Assembly: GCA_003533825.1 (NCBI GenBank)
Contig: DQCG01000244.1
Location: 1 to 7,608 of the forward strand
Origin: Phycisphaerales bacterium
GTDB taxonomy: Bacteria; Planctomycetota; Phycisphaerae; Sedimentisphaerales; Anaerobacaceae
Direction: 5' to 3'
DNA: 7,608 nt
Positions 6,318 to 7,608 of the stretch are shown one piece after another. The position numbers were made by a program, and so were the translations under genes. A model generated the notes under the pieces. The model was not told the DNA's origin and made no database searches. It was given only the letters and a program-made list of their open reading frames with translations. Positions within the stretch are counted from its first letter, which is position 1. Each line of letters begins with the position of its first letter.

Positions 6318-7608
6318 TTATCCCAATTCCCTCACCGCTCTCCATGCCTGATCTATTGCAACATGTATATAAGAACTAAGGCCCGAGTCGATATTGGCAA
6401 TAGTAATTCGGCCAAATGGTTTTCGTCCTTTTATAACCATTTCTGGCAAGTCGGAGTCAAAAAGTGCTGTGCCTCTGTAACCGTAACCATGCGACCAACG
6501 ATTAACGGTAATACTTGCAACATCTCTGTCGAATTCAAATGATCCCTTCGGCAGCATACCATTTAAATGCTCTCTAATTTCCTTTTCGTAATCTTCAAAT
6601 TGCAGGCTTAACATCCTGTATCTTGCTTCACGAAATTGTTCAATTGGCGGTGCACCAACAGTTTCTCCAAACGGACAACCTACCATCAGAATGGCACAAG
6701 GATCGTCGGGGGTCCTGGTACAATTATAACCACCCATACTAACCGGAAAGTCCATCAGTACCGCCTGGTGTATATTCCCGGGCGAAATGGCCACCCCAAT
6801 TTCCATCTCTTTCATTGCCCTCCAGTTCTTCAATCCCACTGTTGTGTAGAACAATGGTATCCTCATATTCCGTCTCAATGCCGCTGCCTGTTCCTTTGGA
6901 ATATCCGGAACTATATGAGGGATCATCACGTTGTAACAGGCCATCACTACGCCTTTGCCTTTTACTTGATACGACTTTTTGCCATTGATATAGCTTACGA
7001 AAACATCACTCGGACTATTGGGATCGCCACTATGCTTTACATTAACAACCGTACTGTTTAATCTAATTCGAACAATATTGCTGGATTTGTCTAACTCGGA
7101 ATAGTTGAACTTAGACAGTACAATATCTTCATAGCTATCTCCCGGTCCTACATTAGGAATCATCTTTCTCACCAACAAACGCGCGAGGGAGGCATTGCCA
7201 TCGGGAAAATGATGAACATAAGGGTCTTCATCGACCATAATATATCCATGTTCCTTTATGTATTTTTCGTATTTCTTTTTGCCCATGACATCTTTCAGTG
7301 TTGCAGGATCGAATCCCAGCCCACCAGTGGTCAAGGCATCTCCTATGGTAGTGACGTCTGCTCCTTCCCCTAAATTGTCGATGCAGGAATTCCTGGCCAT
7401 TTCCAATACCAAAGGATCATCAACACCCAAAGTGTTTTTAAGATAATCGAAGTAGGAATGAGTAGAAATGTATTCTTCCAATTTCTCTTTAGGCACCTTC
7501 AGTATATGCACACCGCCCTTTAGTACCCTAAGCAATCGTTCTTTGCCTTTCTCACTCAAAGGCGTTTGTTTTACCGCCTCTTCGTATGATAGCTTTGGAC
7601 GCACGAGC
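6318..7608 (-). CDS. FAD-dependent amine oxidoreductase, spermidine dehydrogenase-like (5' end outside window)
   Basis: About 430 C-terminal residues are present. The frame is still open at the right edge, and the GTG at 7604 is probably an internal Val. Numbering from that codon, the visible landmarks are YVHHFPDGNASLARLLVRKM (129-148), RIRLNSTVVNVKHSGD (179-194), GKGVVMACYNVMIPHIVP (216-233), SITVNRWSHGYGY (364-376) and the C-terminal FAD-contacting stretch GRITIANIDSGLSSYIHVAIDQAW ending near 421. These match, from memory, the spermidine dehydrogenase-like flavoprotein family (Pseudomonas SpdH, roughly 620 residues), which oxidises polyamines. The N-terminal Rossmann glycine motif and any Tat signal would lie in the missing 190 or so residues. 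Family is fairly sure; substrate is not. Its sampled GC content (35-42%) is clearly below that of the peptidase. Confidence 0.8.
   Translation of the reverse strand, partial: LVRPKLSYEEAVKQTPLSEKGKERLLRVLKGGVHILKVPKEKLEEYISTHSYFDYLKNTLGVDDPLVLEMARNSCIDNLGEGADVTTIGDALTTGGLGFDPATLKDVMGKKKYEKYIKEHGYIMVDEDPYVHHFPDGNASLARLLVRKMIPNVGPGDSYEDIVLSKFNYSELDKSSNIVRIRLNSTVVNVKHSGDPNSPSDVFVSYINGKKSYQVKGKGVVMACYNVMIPHIVPDIPKEQAAALRRNMRIPLFYTTVGLKNWRAMKEMEIGVAISPGNIHQAVLMDFPVSMGGYNCTRTPDDPCAILMVGCPFGETVGAPPIEQFREARYRMLSLQFEDYEKEIREHLNGMLPKGSFEFDRDVASITVNRWSHGYGYRGTALFDSDLPEMVIKGRKPFGRITIANIDSGLSSYIHVAIDQAWRAVRELG

Noticed and set aside
6636..7061. Plus-strand 141-codon frame opposite the oxidoreductase
   Set aside because: Antisense shadow of a gene with conserved family motifs; composition rich in His, Cys and Asn with no recognisable domain.

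Overview
The window reads as a bacterial chromosome segment with three complete protein genes and one cut by the right edge. No rRNA, tRNA, CRISPR array, insertion sequence or transposase was recognised. The exported M14 peptidase, the Shine-Dalgarno sites and a sodium/proton antiporter fit a Gram-negative heterotroph, perhaps from a saline habitat. Possible groups are Planctomycetota or Calditrichota/KSB1-like lineages, but the sequence alone does not settle taxonomy.

Layout. 35-1012 (minus): ornithine cyclodeaminase/mu-crystallin family enzyme. 1139-4045 (minus): large exported M14-family zinc peptidase with a C-terminal glutamine-amidotransferase-like fold. The peptidase lies upstream of the cyclodeaminase with a 126-base gap, so the two may be co-transcribed. 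4046-4442: a 397-base divergent intergenic region with promoter-like sites, a 13-base palindrome, a tandem 7-mer and possible decayed coding sequence. 4443-6140 (plus): NhaC-family Na+/H+ antiporter. 6141-6317: convergent spacer containing what looks like a scrap of a right-handed beta-helix gene on the minus strand. 6318-7608 (minus, 5' end outside the window): C-terminal two thirds of an FAD-dependent amine oxidoreductase resembling spermidine dehydrogenase.

How the genes may work together (inference): the peptidase would release amino acids outside the cytoplasm, the cyclodeaminase family acts on ornithine or related amino/imino acids, and the spermidine-dehydrogenase-like enzyme would oxidise polyamines or related amines. 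That points loosely to peptide, arginine and polyamine nitrogen use. The antiporter may be unrelated housekeeping. Base composition is uneven (low GC in the oxidoreductase, high GC in the peptidase), so the segment may be a mosaic rather than one functional cluster. I found no convincing new multi-gene system. The best leads are the beta-helix remnant, the peptidase's charged insert in a nucleophile-less amidotransferase-like domain, and the structured divergent promoter region.
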